NCBI GenBank assembly: GCA_022059125.1
Contig: JAEUWY010000008.1
Span: forward strand, 806,001 to 870,000
From: Corynespora cassiicola
Lineage: Eukaryota; Ascomycota; Dothideomycetes; Pleosporales; Corynesporascaceae
Length of the DNA stretch: 64,000 nucleotides
Direction of reading: 5' to 3'
The notes beneath the pieces are model-generated. The model did not search any database and was not told the DNA's origin. It saw only the letters and a list, made by a program, of their open reading frames with translations. Below, one piece after another: positions 23,191 to 33,238 of the stretch (positions are counted from its first letter, which is position 1; the number at the start of each line of letters is the position of its first letter). The position numbers were made by a program, and so were the translations under genes.

Positions 23191-25084
23191 ATGGCGTTTG
23201 CGCGCTGGGCCCCACTGCTGGCCAGTCTGGTGTCGCTCGGGACTGTAGTCACGGCCGCCGATAATGTCACCGACCTCGGGAAGCCACTCAACATTCCCGC
23301 CTCCCAATTCTGGTATGCACACACCTGCTTCGATTGAGTCTCGAGAGCCTTTTTTTTTTTACTGAGGAATTCGCAGGGAGGGATTCGATGGTCCATGGTC
23401 GACATTTCGCATTGAAATCGGTTCGCCCTCGCAGCAAATTCGCGTTCTCCCGGGCCATAACCAAGCCTCCACCTTAGTCTTCATATCCGAAGTATGCTCT
23501 GCGTCCGACCAAGACTGCCCAGACAATCATGGCGGATTGTTCCTGAGGGGCAATTCCTCCACCTGGGACGAAACTGGACAATACGAACTCAACACGAGAC
23601 TGGAAGACGACCTCGGACTTTTTGGGCGCGGCCTCTACGGATGGGACACGATGACACTCGGCTGGACTGGCGATGGCATGCCAACTATTGCAAACCAAAG
23701 TATCGCCGGCACCAACTCGCATGACTATGGTGTGGGTGCGCTGGCTTTGAACCCCCGCCCCATCAACTTCACCGATTACAACAATCCCATACCGAGCCTG
23801 ATGCAGAACCTGCGCAACATGAGCACGCCCATCCCGAGCTCCAGTTGGTCGTATACTGCCGGTGGGCACAACCTGTCTCCCAAGATCCTCGGTAGTTTGG
23901 TGTTGGGAGGCTATGATGCGGCCCGCTTCGAGCCCAACGAGGTCGAATTCCCATTCGGCTCCGACATTTCGCGGGACTTTCAGGTCGCAATCCAAGAGAT
24001 AACAGCTAATATTACTGATGAGCCACTCCTGAGCACTGGCATAATATCCTACATCAGCACCCTGATTCCCGACATCTGGCTCCCATTGAGCGTGTGCGAG
24101 CGCTTCGAAGAGGCTTTTGGACTGGAATGGGATGAGGATGTGGAGCTTTATTGGCTGAACGACACCGTCCATGACTCCTTGCTGGAACGGAACCCTCAAG
24201 TCACGATGAAACTTGGCCCACAGGTCACGGGCGACTCTGTCTCCATCATCATGCCATACTGGAATTTCTATCTCACAGCTACCTCGGACCTCACGGGGAA
24301 TTCTACGGGCCTCTATTTCCCGTTGAAACGAGCTGCCAACGATACGCAGTACGCGATTGGAAGAGCCTTCCTTCAGAGCGCATACCTCTCGGCCGACTAT
24401 GAGCGAAGCATATTCAATTTGTCCCAAGCCCGCTATCCCTCGCTCCCGACAGAGCAGGATATCGTTGCCATCCTACCCCCACTAGCGCAGACGACTTCAG
24501 ACTCTGGTGGCGGTGATGGTGGGGGCGACACTGGCACGTCTGATAGTCAGTCCGAATCCGGCTTGAGCACAGGCGCCATTGCCGGTATCGCCGTCGGCGG
24601 CGGCATTGCTCTACTGGTCCTCGGAGCCATACTGTTCATTCTGCACCGCCGCAAGAAGGCAGCCAAGAAGGCCAAACCCCATGAACTGGACGACACGGAT
24701 TTTGCAAACAACATGCGCCACGAGATTGCCGACGGCGAGCTCAAACACGAAGTGGGAGACGGCCTGAGACACGAAGTGCCTGGTGATACCGACCCCAAGG
24801 TTGAGTTGTATGCCGGCGAAGGCACTCAGAAGCCAGTCGAGGTTGGCGTGAGCCGAGAGATTTACGAAATGCCTGCCGAGGAGATCAAGTATGCCGAGAT
24901 GGACGGAGAAGGGCTCTATGACAATTCGCAAATAAAGCCCGATGCGGCGCCATACCACATGGGGGCCGATATCCAAGAAACACCTACGCCTACGCCTGAG
25001 ATCCAAATCCAAAACCACTCGCCTGCGCAGACTCCCTGGACTCCCCACCAAAACTCGCCTCAGCACTGGCACCAAAATAGATGA
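23191..25084 (+). CDS. aspartic-protease-like membrane protein, probably non-catalytic
   Basis: Two exons (23191-23312 and 23377-25084) give 609 residues. The 64-base intron has donor GTATGC and acceptor TCGCAG and splits a Trp codon. A signal peptide covers about residues 1-23 (ALLASLVSLGTVVTAA-like). The ectodomain has the pepsin-fold layout: an N-lobe with FRIEIGSPSQQIRVLPG, a flap-side GLYGWDTMTLGW, a C-lobe with GSLVLGGYDAARF, and the late FLQSAYLSADYE. Both DTG/DSG catalytic motifs are absent (VLPGHNQAS and ISTLIPDIWLP stand in their places). A Gly/Ser linker leads to one membrane helix at about 437-462, then HRRKKAAKK and a 140-residue acidic cytosolic tail with repeated HE(I/V) motifs. 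Known family: A1-fold, yapsin-like. Inference: a surface receptor or sensor rather than a protease. Confidence 0.85.
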
Positions 25085-25563
25085 TGACACTCCAGCATCG
25101 TGTCATTACTGGACGTCGTTGTCTTCGACACCGCCAAGCCTCCCTTGTTTGGGCAAGCAAAACATGATTCACCACGCGGCGTATTCGCACAAACGACAAT
25201 TGTGTGCATGCAACAGATCCAACACGGCCCTTTTGTCGATTCACACGAGCGAACAAAGGAGCTAAGTGAGGTGCGGTGTTGGACACGCCTTCACAGAGCC
25301 AGCCGATTATGGAGTCCGTTTGCGGAAAGCTGCGAGTTGCTGTTCGCTTCCGGCACCCCTTTGTCACGAATAATGAAAACCCACGGCAGACCGCAGTTTT
25401 CTCGCATGGAACAAGACCTTTCAGATTCTGGAAAGCCAGTGTAGAGTGTTAGATAATACCAGCGACATCAGTGCACTCCACCTGTCAAAACATCTCACCA
25501 GCAACCAACGGCCCTCTCATTTACTTCCCGAACCAACCTGCGTAATCCCCAACCAACACCAAA
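25085..25563. other. intergenic, no gene
   Basis: About 480 bases between two same-strand genes. It should contain the 3' end of the protease-like gene and the promoter of the next gene. I see no open frame with protein character. Confidence 0.6.
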
Positions 25564-27288
25564 ATGGACACCGACTCAGACGCCTACTCTGCCACCGACT
25601 CCCCCATCCCCCTCACCCGCGCCGCCAACGACCGCCGCCTCCACCAAGCCATAAACTACCTTCACGCCGAGGGCGGCTCCGACCCGGCCCCGCTCTTCGT
25701 CGACCGCGTGCAGAAAATAGACGATGCGATTATACACGAGTACCCGGAGCTGGGGCTGGACTATAACCCCAGGCTCTACGCGCGCCTGCAGTCCATGGTC
25801 GATGAGGTGCAGGATGACTTTCAGCGTATCAGGGAGGAGGTGGTGTCTGAGGAGTATAGCACTGACGATGACGAGGACGAGGGCGAGGACGAAAGTGTTG
25901 ATTATGACGTGCCCGTGCCTGAAGAGGTGTTGTACCGCAATCTATCCGTCGGATCGATGCCAACAGTCACGCGCAACACGCTACGCGACAAGGGCAAAGG
26001 GCGCGCTCAGGAGGCGCGCGAGCCCGACGTCCCGCTCGCCGAGGTGCGCAAAAGGCAGTGGATTTATGGCGGTCCGCACAACGAGGCCGAGGAGTGGTTC
26101 AAGGAGCTCCCGCCCTCGTTGCCGTTCGGCGAGACGCTGTACATGCAAGAGTGGGAGAGCATGAAGATCGACTATGATCTTCGCGAGTCGGCCCAGAAGG
26201 CTTCGAACGGCGATTACACGGCGGTGAAGACCAACGTTCCGTATGGCGCGCCTGAAGCTTCGAGCAGGTTTCAGCAGAGGGACTTTTTTGACTCGGGGTC
26301 GAGGCTCAAGTTGCCGCATGCTAGTCCGATAGATCGGGCGCGGTTCGGGTTCCAGGTGTCGCCGCTCGAGGCGTTGGTTAGGGACTTCAATGAGGGGAGC
26401 TATGCGCATGCGAGGCAGAAGGATTATGCGCCTCGTGTTTTCCTGACCAAGATCGATGTCAATTCTCCGCAGAATCAGACTATGGCTGCAGGGACGGCCG
26501 TCGGCAAAGCAAAGGCCACAGTCATCGACATAACATCATCATCAAGCGACTCGGAGTCCTCCGAAGACGACTCCTTTGAGGAAGAATACACCTCTCGTGC
26601 AAGATACATCACACCCCCCGCCTCGATCATCCCCAGAGCCAGAACCCCCAGCGCTCCAAAACGCCCAGTCTCGTCCCGCTTCGGCACAATCGATCCAAAA
26701 GTCCTCGCCTCAGTGCGCAAGTACTCCCAAAAGGCCACTGCATCCACATCCACCCCCACGTCCACGCCCTCCAACAGTCCCATGGCGCGCAAGGTTGCAA
26801 CCGCCCGGTCCAGGGCAGCCCCACGCAAGACGTACACCGAGCTCGACCCCGTGACGGGCGAAGTCATCGGCAAGCGCCGAGCCAAGAAGGCCGCCTCGAA
26901 GAGCACCGCGAAGAAGAAGGCGCAGCAGCTTAGCCACGTCGAAGTCCCCGCCGCAACGTCCCCGAGCACGAAGCGCAAGGCCGGGCGACCGCCAAAGTCG
27001 CCGTCTTCGCTGCCGCCGCCTGCGCTGTCGACGCGGAGGGCTACTAGCAAGAGGCAGAGGGAGGAAGACGAGGATGGTACATATGTCGAGGCCCTGCCCT
27101 CGCGGCCCAGCAGGATGGCGAAGACGGTGGCGTTTACGGAGCTAGAGGGCATCGCGGAGGAAGAGGACGATGATGAAGTGGTTGAGACGCCCACGAGGCC
27201 GAAGAGTAAGCGGGTGGCTGTTGGCCATGAGAAGGTGCAGCGCGGAACGTTGAGGAGTGGGACGAGGCTTAATAGACGTGCCAAGTAA
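25564..27288 (+). CDS. putative nuclear protein with SUMO-interaction-like and AT-hook-like motifs
   Basis: An intronless 574-residue frame starts after a short leader at ATG 25564. The N-terminal 110 residues are helical (LHQAINYLH, YARLQSMVDEVQDDFQRI) and end in an acidic tract (DDDEDEGEDES). The middle (about 160-300) looks partly ordered (RKRQWIYGGPHNEAEEWFKELP). A hydrophobic-acidic motif, VIDITSSSSDSE, at about 320 resembles a SUMO-interacting motif. The C-terminal half is Lys/Arg/Ser/Pro-rich, with KRKAGRPPKS resembling an AT-hook core and several basic clusters that could act as nuclear localisation signals (GKRRAKK). I do not recognise a named family. A chromatin-associated role is inference from composition. 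Its 3' end is only 120 bases from the convergent kinase gene. Confidence 0.75.
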   Translation: MDTDSDAYSATDSPIPLTRAANDRRLHQAINYLHAEGGSDPAPLFVDRVQKIDDAIIHEYPELGLDYNPRLYARLQSMVDEVQDDFQRIREEVVSEEYSTDDDEDEGEDESVDYDVPVPEEVLYRNLSVGSMPTVTRNTLRDKGKGRAQEAREPDVPLAEVRKRQWIYGGPHNEAEEWFKELPPSLPFGETLYMQEWESMKIDYDLRESAQKASNGDYTAVKTNVPYGAPEASSRFQQRDFFDSGSRLKLPHASPIDRARFGFQVSPLEALVRDFNEGSYAHARQKDYAPRVFLTKIDVNSPQNQTMAAGTAVGKAKATVIDITSSSSDSESSEDDSFEEEYTSRARYITPPASIIPRARTPSAPKRPVSSRFGTIDPKVLASVRKYSQKATASTSTPTSTPSNSPMARKVATARSRAAPRKTYTELDPVTGEVIGKRRAKKAASKSTAKKKAQQLSHVEVPAATSPSTKRKAGRPPKSPSSLPPPALSTRRATSKRQREEDEDGTYVEALPSRPSRMAKTVAFTELEGIAEEEDDDEVVETPTRPKSKRVAVGHEKVQRGTLRSGTRLNRRAK

Positions 27289-27408
27289 TGGTAATGATGA
27301 TGTTGATGTTTTGGATGCTGGGTTTTTGGCGGCTTCGATACCATAGATGTTTAATATGTAATTCTACCTCTTTCCGAATTGTCCAGCCTACATGTGCATG
27401 CTTTCTCT

Positions 27409-29847
27409 TCAATCTGGGTCGGGAACTGGATCCCATTGCATGGGATAGCACTTTGCACAAGTGGGCAGAAACTCGCCGGTGCAGCCCTTCAAGCAAGCTT
27501 GAACGGTATCGCTCGTGCTAGGCGCCGTGGGTCTAGCCTTAGGCTCATTATCTAGCATCGGTGCGATGACTTCGTCGTAAAGCGCCCGCGCTTCCGTAGT
27601 CTTGGACTCGTTGAACCATTCCTGCACGCGATCCAGCGTGGCGTGGTAGGCGTGTGTCTCGCCACCAGACTTCGTCTTTGCTTCCCTATAGTCGTAAAAG
27701 TCGGATACTGAGCGTCCGTCCAGCGAAGTCGCCATCTCCGCATACACACAACCCAGCGAGAAGATGTCCGCAGAACGGCTGCGCTTCTCCCATGACACGA
27801 CCTCGGGTGCGCAGTACATGAGCGTATGACCAAAAGCGGGACCCTCGGTGACGCTCGTGCCCTCGTCGAGGAATGCGTGGCTGGAGCCAAAGTCGGCGAA
27901 GATGACTTCAAAGTCTTTTACGAGGATGTTGCGCGTCTTGATGTCTTTGTGTCGGATGCCTTTGGAGTGGATGAAGGCTAGAGTATTTGCAAGGCAGCGG
28001 AGCCATTTCCAGAGGAGTTTGCTGTGTGAAATGGCCGTCTCGGTGGGCATGGCGAGGAAGGCCTCCAGATCACAGCTGGCAAGGGGTTGCAGGATGATGG
28101 CGAATCGCGATTTCTCTTCGTACGTGCAGTGAACTTGAACAATGTGGCGATGCGATAGAGACCGGATGACGGAGACTTCGTTCTGGATGGTTTGGCGGAC
28201 GCGATTCTGGTTGTAGCGTGGAAGGGCTATCGATTTCCGTGCGTAGGGTCTGCCGAAGATCTCTACTGATTCTACAATCGCGTAGGCGCCTGTCCCGATG
28301 TTTTCGATGGCTTTGACGGGAATGGGGTCTTCCCCGATGGTGTAAATAAAATGCGTTTGGTTCAGTTCAGTGAGCTTCCGTTGGTACGCTCTGACTTGGT
28401 CACGGTTGAGCTGCGTTTCAATATCAAAGAATAGTCGTCTACTCCCAGCAGTCGCCTTGCCCTTTGTATCTTCACTTGCTCTGTGGTAGATTATGAGATT
28501 GAGCTTCGATTGAAAGGCTCCCTCGGTGGTACGCTTGACTGTCGCATCCAACCCTTCGATATACTCGGCAGCTTCGGCAGCTCTCCCTTGCTGAAATCTG
28601 CACCGCGAGATAGCCATGTGTATGCGGAGGACTATGGCTGCTGAATGCTCTGTTGTCTCGAACTTGTGCTTCTGGGCATCCAGTAGGAGAATTTGGAGTG
28701 TCTTCTCCATCTCTTCAAAAGCGGTTTCGCCTGCTAACACTAAAAGATCAACAATAGTGTTGAGATAGATGTGTTCGTAGGCGATAGACAGATGGCTTTC
28801 ATTACTGGCAGCCATTTGACTGAACATTCGAACTGCCAGTATGTCCTCTTGCGAGTTTTTGCAACGCTCAAGCTCTGCACGGGTCCTCATTGAAAGGGGA
28901 TGGGAAGCACCCATTCGATGACATCGGCCTAAGCAGCATTCAAGGAGCAATGGACGTGCTGCTTGATGCTGGTTCGCCTTGGCCAAAATTCTTCCGTATT
29001 CATGCAGAATTGCGAGGGTTCTGGGATGCCATAGACCATAGACCACTGCACTAGCGATAAGTGCTGCGACAAAGTCCACCCTGGCCGGATTCGGCTCGTC
29101 CAGCTCGGCGCGAGCCACTGCACAGCTGACAAGAAACGGGATTTGGTATTGTGTCTTCTCCAGCGTCCCTGGGAAAAGCCTTTCCAGTCGTCTCCACCAG
29201 GACCTAGCTTCTTCAAACTGCCCCTTGCCGTTCAGAATCCATATCTTAGTGAGTAAGATTGAGCACTTTTGGTCCACAGTCCAGTCGACAGCCGAATCGT
29301 GGGTCAAATCGATACACATCATGGTAGGTATATCCAAATTGCTCGTATGCAAAAGGTCGCCCATGTATTCCATGGCATTTTCAATGTTGAAAACCTGCAG
29401 CCAGGCCGGACGGTCGATATCAGCAGGGGGCTTATGAGGGTCAATCACGTGCCCGAACAAATCGTTGGCCTCTTCATAATTCCCCAATGCTGTGTGCACG
29501 CGGGCCAAAGTCATTTGAGCCAGGCGAACGCTGGACTGGTCCTGTCCACGGGTAGGAGGGCGTACTGCCTGCTCAATGGCTCGTTCAAGCTGGATGCGCG
29601 CCGAGTTGAGGTCAGACTGGAACCGCTCCGCCGTATTGCGGTAGTTTGTCGCATGGTGGGCCCTGCTGATGGCACCATTGGCTAGAAAGAGCACGTTACC
29701 CAGGTCCAAGCTTGAGGTGCTGTCATCTGGTGAAGCGGGGTCTGGTGGGACAGTGTCGTTGGAGAAGGCCCTCCGGAGCCGCGAGCCCAGAGACGCAAGG
29801 CCATGGATGAGACCTTCTTCGCGGGGGCTAGGAGGGCTCTTTGGCAT
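27409..29847 (-). CDS. protein kinase with N-terminal helical (TPR-like) repeats
   Basis: An intronless frame gives 812 residues; the start is the first ATG (MPKSPPSPREEG). Residues of about 70-470 are a helical array with repeat-like pairs (QMTLARVHTALGNYEEANDLFGHV, HEYGRILAKANQHQAARPLL), consistent with TPR-type repeats. The C-terminal kinase domain starts at about 514. Visible motifs are a glycine loop IGTGAYA (517-522), the ATP lysine in YARKSIA (538), the alpha-C glutamate in QNEVSVI (557), the catalytic HKDIKTRN (His633, Asp635, Asn640), DFG at 652-654 and APE at 680-682. All key residues are present, with HKD in place of HRD and the last glycine of the loop replaced. It is probably an active Ser/Thr kinase of a fungal-specific group. 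The Cys-rich end (CLKGCTGEFLPTCAKC) is unusual. Substrates are unknown. Confidence 0.85.
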   Translation of the reverse strand: MPKSPPSPREEGLIHGLASLGSRLRRAFSNDTVPPDPASPDDSTSSLDLGNVLFLANGAISRAHHATNYRNTAERFQSDLNSARIQLERAIEQAVRPPTRGQDQSSVRLAQMTLARVHTALGNYEEANDLFGHVIDPHKPPADIDRPAWLQVFNIENAMEYMGDLLHTSNLDIPTMMCIDLTHDSAVDWTVDQKCSILLTKIWILNGKGQFEEARSWWRRLERLFPGTLEKTQYQIPFLVSCAVARAELDEPNPARVDFVAALIASAVVYGLWHPRTLAILHEYGRILAKANQHQAARPLLLECCLGRCHRMGASHPLSMRTRAELERCKNSQEDILAVRMFSQMAASNESHLSIAYEHIYLNTIVDLLVLAGETAFEEMEKTLQILLLDAQKHKFETTEHSAAIVLRIHMAISRCRFQQGRAAEAAEYIEGLDATVKRTTEGAFQSKLNLIIYHRASEDTKGKATAGSRRLFFDIETQLNRDQVRAYQRKLTELNQTHFIYTIGEDPIPVKAIENIGTGAYAIVESVEIFGRPYARKSIALPRYNQNRVRQTIQNEVSVIRSLSHRHIVQVHCTYEEKSRFAIILQPLASCDLEAFLAMPTETAISHSKLLWKWLRCLANTLAFIHSKGIRHKDIKTRNILVKDFEVIFADFGSSHAFLDEGTSVTEGPAFGHTLMYCAPEVVSWEKRSRSADIFSLGCVYAEMATSLDGRSVSDFYDYREAKTKSGGETHAYHATLDRVQEWFNESKTTEARALYDEVIAPMLDNEPKARPTAPSTSDTVQACLKGCTGEFLPTCAKCYPMQWDPVPDPD

Positions 29848-30604
29848 GATGTAAAGAAGAGGTAGGCTGAGGCTGGCGCTCGTGACGAGAAATGAGGTGG
29901 GACGCTCAGGAAGGAAGCCACTCAGCCGCACTTGCCCAAGACGGGTTAGAAGCGTGATCCTTCAGAAGGTTAACCATCCTGCTCAGTTGGTTGGCCACAC
30001 AGCCATGCTTTCATAAAAATTCCATCGTTACTCTGAGCAGAACACAGTCAGCAAGACTTGAATGGGCTGCGCTATACTCCCGCCCATTGTTCGATAGTCC
30101 CCGTGGCTCAGTGTCAAGGCTCAGCCCAGCATTAGACCAATTAAGAAGCTCCATGGTTTTGACTAGTCAATTAGTTACCAAGTGAAAGCTCAACGGCTGG
30201 GCATCTGTCAGACGGCCAACGGTTGCTCCGCGACACACGTAGTTTCTGCACTAACGATGCAGTCATCCGCTAAAGACTATTTTAAACAAAAGACATTATC
30301 TTATTAGGTCAGCCTGGGGCTAGGCATTAGATGGATGTCCACATGCGGCCCTAACCAGTTGCCATTTGCCGATGGATTTTTGTTTTTTGCGCTGGGTCCT
30401 TCTCCTTCCCATTTCCCGAGATGGGCATTCGGGTTCGCTGTTGGTGCTGAAACAAAAAAAGAACGGTATCTGAAGCCAAAGAAAATTCCAGCGTATTACG
30501 TTCCATACAATGACCACATTGACCCCAAGGTGACGCCTAATACCCCTCTTGATTATCCCTCAATCCCATGTCCTTCTTATATTTTAAAAGAAAAAAAACT
30601 TCAA
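29848..30604. other. intergenic, AT-rich, no gene
   Basis: About 760 bases between two minus-strand genes. It should include the kinase promoter (left) and the 3' end of the Cys-rich protein gene (right). No coding frame or repeat is evident. Confidence 0.6.
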
Positions 30605-31675
30605 CTAAGCAAGACCTAGCCCTTGAGCGGGCTTTCCTTGGGCAGGAGTCAGTGTTGTTGGCTCGGGGCTTGCTGGCGCCTGTTGTGAAATATGTGGCGA
30701 TACTGTGCCGAGGTTGGGGGACGCCATGGGGCTTTCGAGTTCTGATACTGGTCCGGCTCGAGAGGACATATCGGGGCTCGCGAGCTCAGATATCTCAGCC
30801 TGTGCAGGCAGCTCAGAGTATCTGTGCTCAGGAGGTGCCTTGCCTGAAGATGAAGGCATGGCTGCGGGTAGTTCTTGAGGCTGGGTAGCTACATGTTGGT
30901 ATGCGTATTGATTGTTGAATCCGCCAGGGGTGTTGAGGTAAGGGCTCGAGGCCTTTGGGGCATAGCCTGGGGGTGCTGTGACTTGTGAGCTAGACATTCC
31001 GATTGATCTCGGTCCGCTTGGGCACTGACCGTCTTCAACCGGTTGAGCTGAGCCTTGGTATGCAGCCTTTTCTCGCATTTGAGGAGCAGGAGCGGATTCA
31101 TCCGCCTGTCGGCTCTCAACGATACCCTTGTCCTGAGCCCTTGATCTCCTCCTGCGAAGGCAGAACCACACAAGAAAGCCAACGATGATGGCGAGTCCGA
31201 CTCCTCCTCCTACTGCGCCACCAACAATGGCACCCGTCGGCGTTCCACTTCCATTGTCAGAATCGGGTCCACTAGTAGCAGTCGCTGATGGTGAGCTTGA
31301 AGCTCCGGGAGCGTATGCTGCTATCTGATCTGGTCGGTCGAGGAAGGCTGGCACCAGATCGTTGGTCGGACATTGCTGCTGTTGACACGGATTGCTCTTG
31401 CAACATCCCCAAAAAGTGCCCTTCTCTTTGAAGTCGCAGGTGAAAAAGTTCGAATTGGTCCCACAGCTGGCGTCGGGGAATTTGCCGTACTGTGACGGGC
31501 TGAAGCCAGCAGGCTGGACTCTGCCCTGCGAACATCCATTCGAACACGGATCACCTGCACAGCAGCCAACAAACTTGGATCCGGTCGCACAAGCATACCA
31601 CTGCGAGCCGGCTGGGCAGGTGAAGTTCTGGTCCTGTCTTTTTGTAACTCCGGGAGACACCCTAATGTGTACCAT
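30605..31675 (-). CDS. Cys-rich ectodomain single-pass membrane protein
   Basis: A single frame of 356 residues. Residues of about 15-105 contain two related Cys-rich modules (CPAGSQWYACATGSKFVGCCAGDPCSNGC and SCGTNSNFFTCDFKEKGTFWGCCKSNPC), each ending in a GCC..(D/N)PC pattern. A Ser/Thr/Gly linker follows, then one membrane helix at about 146-171 (GGAVGGGVGLAIIVGFLVWFCL), a basic stop RRRRSR, and a long Pro/Ser-rich cytosolic tail. This is the architecture of fungal surface sensors (WSC/Mid2-like in layout but with a different Cys pattern). Oddity: the N-terminus MVHIRVSPGVTKRQ is not a signal peptide, although KRQ looks like a Kex2-type site, so a signal-peptide exon may lie upstream in 31676-32500. 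I could not find it. The true start is therefore uncertain. Confidence 0.75.
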   Translation of the reverse strand: MVHIRVSPGVTKRQDQNFTCPAGSQWYACATGSKFVGCCAGDPCSNGCSQGRVQPAGFSPSQYGKFPDASCGTNSNFFTCDFKEKGTFWGCCKSNPCQQQQCPTNDLVPAFLDRPDQIAAYAPGASSSPSATATSGPDSDNGSGTPTGAIVGGAVGGGVGLAIIVGFLVWFCLRRRRSRAQDKGIVESRQADESAPAPQMREKAAYQGSAQPVEDGQCPSGPRSIGMSSSQVTAPPGYAPKASSPYLNTPGGFNNQYAYQHVATQPQELPAAMPSSSGKAPPEHRYSELPAQAEISELASPDMSSRAGPVSELESPMASPNLGTVSPHISQQAPASPEPTTLTPAQGKPAQGLGLA

Positions 31676-33238
31676 GTTGGCTCGAAGATGGAACGGATCT
31701 ATCGAACCCGAAAGACGGGGTAATTAAAAATAAAGATTGGGATGGGATGGAACGCGGGTTGGTAAAGGGAAGAAAGAAGGAGCAGAGACGTGAAGGATGG
31801 AATTCCACATAAGAGGAAAAAGAATGGGGCTGGTGGCTGTCATCCGTTCAGACGGTCTGTTTATAGTTGAGCATGGATGCGGCTTAGAGCCTGCTCGGAA
31901 ACCGCATGAGAGACTGGGCATGGCCTAAAGAGATGGCTTCTGGCTGCCTGAGCTGAGCACAAGGCTTGGTGTGCGTGCATATCTTACGCCTGACAAGCGG
32001 CAGACGGGACGACGATTGGCGAGCGACGGTGACTAAGCGGTAATTGAGCATTTTCCAGAAATTGGATGGTGCGTTGTCCGGGTGTCGAGGTGTCTACGCC
32101 GCAATCACAACCCGTTCGCGCTGTGCTTTGTTGTCGGTCATTCGGCGATGCGACGGGCTGTGCCGCGCTTGTACTCCAACTCGTGTTGGATGTCGGGGGA
32201 TAAACATGGCTCGTGCCACCTGCGTGTATCATACAAAGGATGAAAGCGATGTTTGCCACGGGCATCTTCTGGAGTCGTATCAGATGTACGTGCAGGTGGC
32301 TTCTGCCGTCATCGACCCTTTGGCAATGGAACAAGACGACAAAGAATCGTGGCTCGCGTTGTCGTGCCTGGGCGCGATGCAGAGGGGAGCTTTCGACTAA
32401 GACCGGGCGACAACAATGGGCTAGGAGAGTGGGTTTAGGTTCCAACTGCGCCCCTTCCAGCCCGCCTCGAACACCCACATGGAGACTGGCGCTCTCTCAC
32501 ATAGGTCCATTGTATAGCCCGGCCGTCATCGCTGAATTCTTTTTGTTGAGTCTAGTCTTTCTTTTTTTTCTTTCTTCGTGGCTGTCCAGCGATTGATTCA
32601 CCTGCGCTCAGTCCTTGACTGACCTGAGACGGCTGCGGGAGGTGGTAACGGGCGGCACTTGGGTGCTCGGACGCGCGTGGGCAAAAGCAAAAGAATGCGG
32701 AGACCCGCCGTTGCATGGACAATGTGACGGGTGGGCCTAGATCCAGCCCTGCAGCTGGGATGGACGAGGGCAGAGTATCCGTCGAGTCGAGGTACGGGAG
32801 GTCCCATTCCCGAAGTTCTGCATGTCCCGAAGGGGGATAGCGGCACGTGGCGGGGAGCCCGGGCTCCGGGGGGCGTCGTTAGCCGCCGCGGACTGGAGGC
32901 GTGAAGTCATGGCCGTCTTGCGCCTTCTCTGCAACAGTCGCGATGCCCTCAAAACCCGTCCTGGCTGCCGACTCGGGTGGAAATGGCGGAAATTTTGACG
33001 CGCGCTTCGCTTCGCAGGCGGTGGACCCTGTGATGTCACTTCCCCTTGTGTTTAGGCCGCCTTCGCAAGCTAAACGCGGCCCGATCAAACGCACGACTCC
33101 AGTCTTCTCCTACAGCATGACTATCACTCACGCGCCACCTTCGCGCCCTGCGGGGGTTCTCTTTCACCCACACCTAGACTTAGGGGTACATGTGTCTAGC
33201 GGTAGCTGCAGGACAGGAACCACCCCATCCCGCCCACC
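31676..33238. other. divergent promoter region, possible missing exon
   Basis: 1.56 kb between the Cys-rich membrane protein gene (-) and the DUF6536 gene (+). It should hold both promoters. It may also hide a signal-peptide exon for the minus-strand gene; a frame with an ATG near 31840 contains hydrophobic residues but has no usable splice donor. No other gene is seen. Confidence 0.5.

Noticed and set aside
23474..24427. 317-codon minus-strand frame
   Set aside because: Antisense to the protease-like gene, which has a clear signal peptide, fold landmarks and membrane helix.
27850..27960. Pseudokinase reading of the TPR-like kinase because of HKD and a degenerate glycine loop
   Set aside because: The catalytic Asp, Asn, ATP lysine, alpha-C Glu and DFG are all present, so activity is likely.
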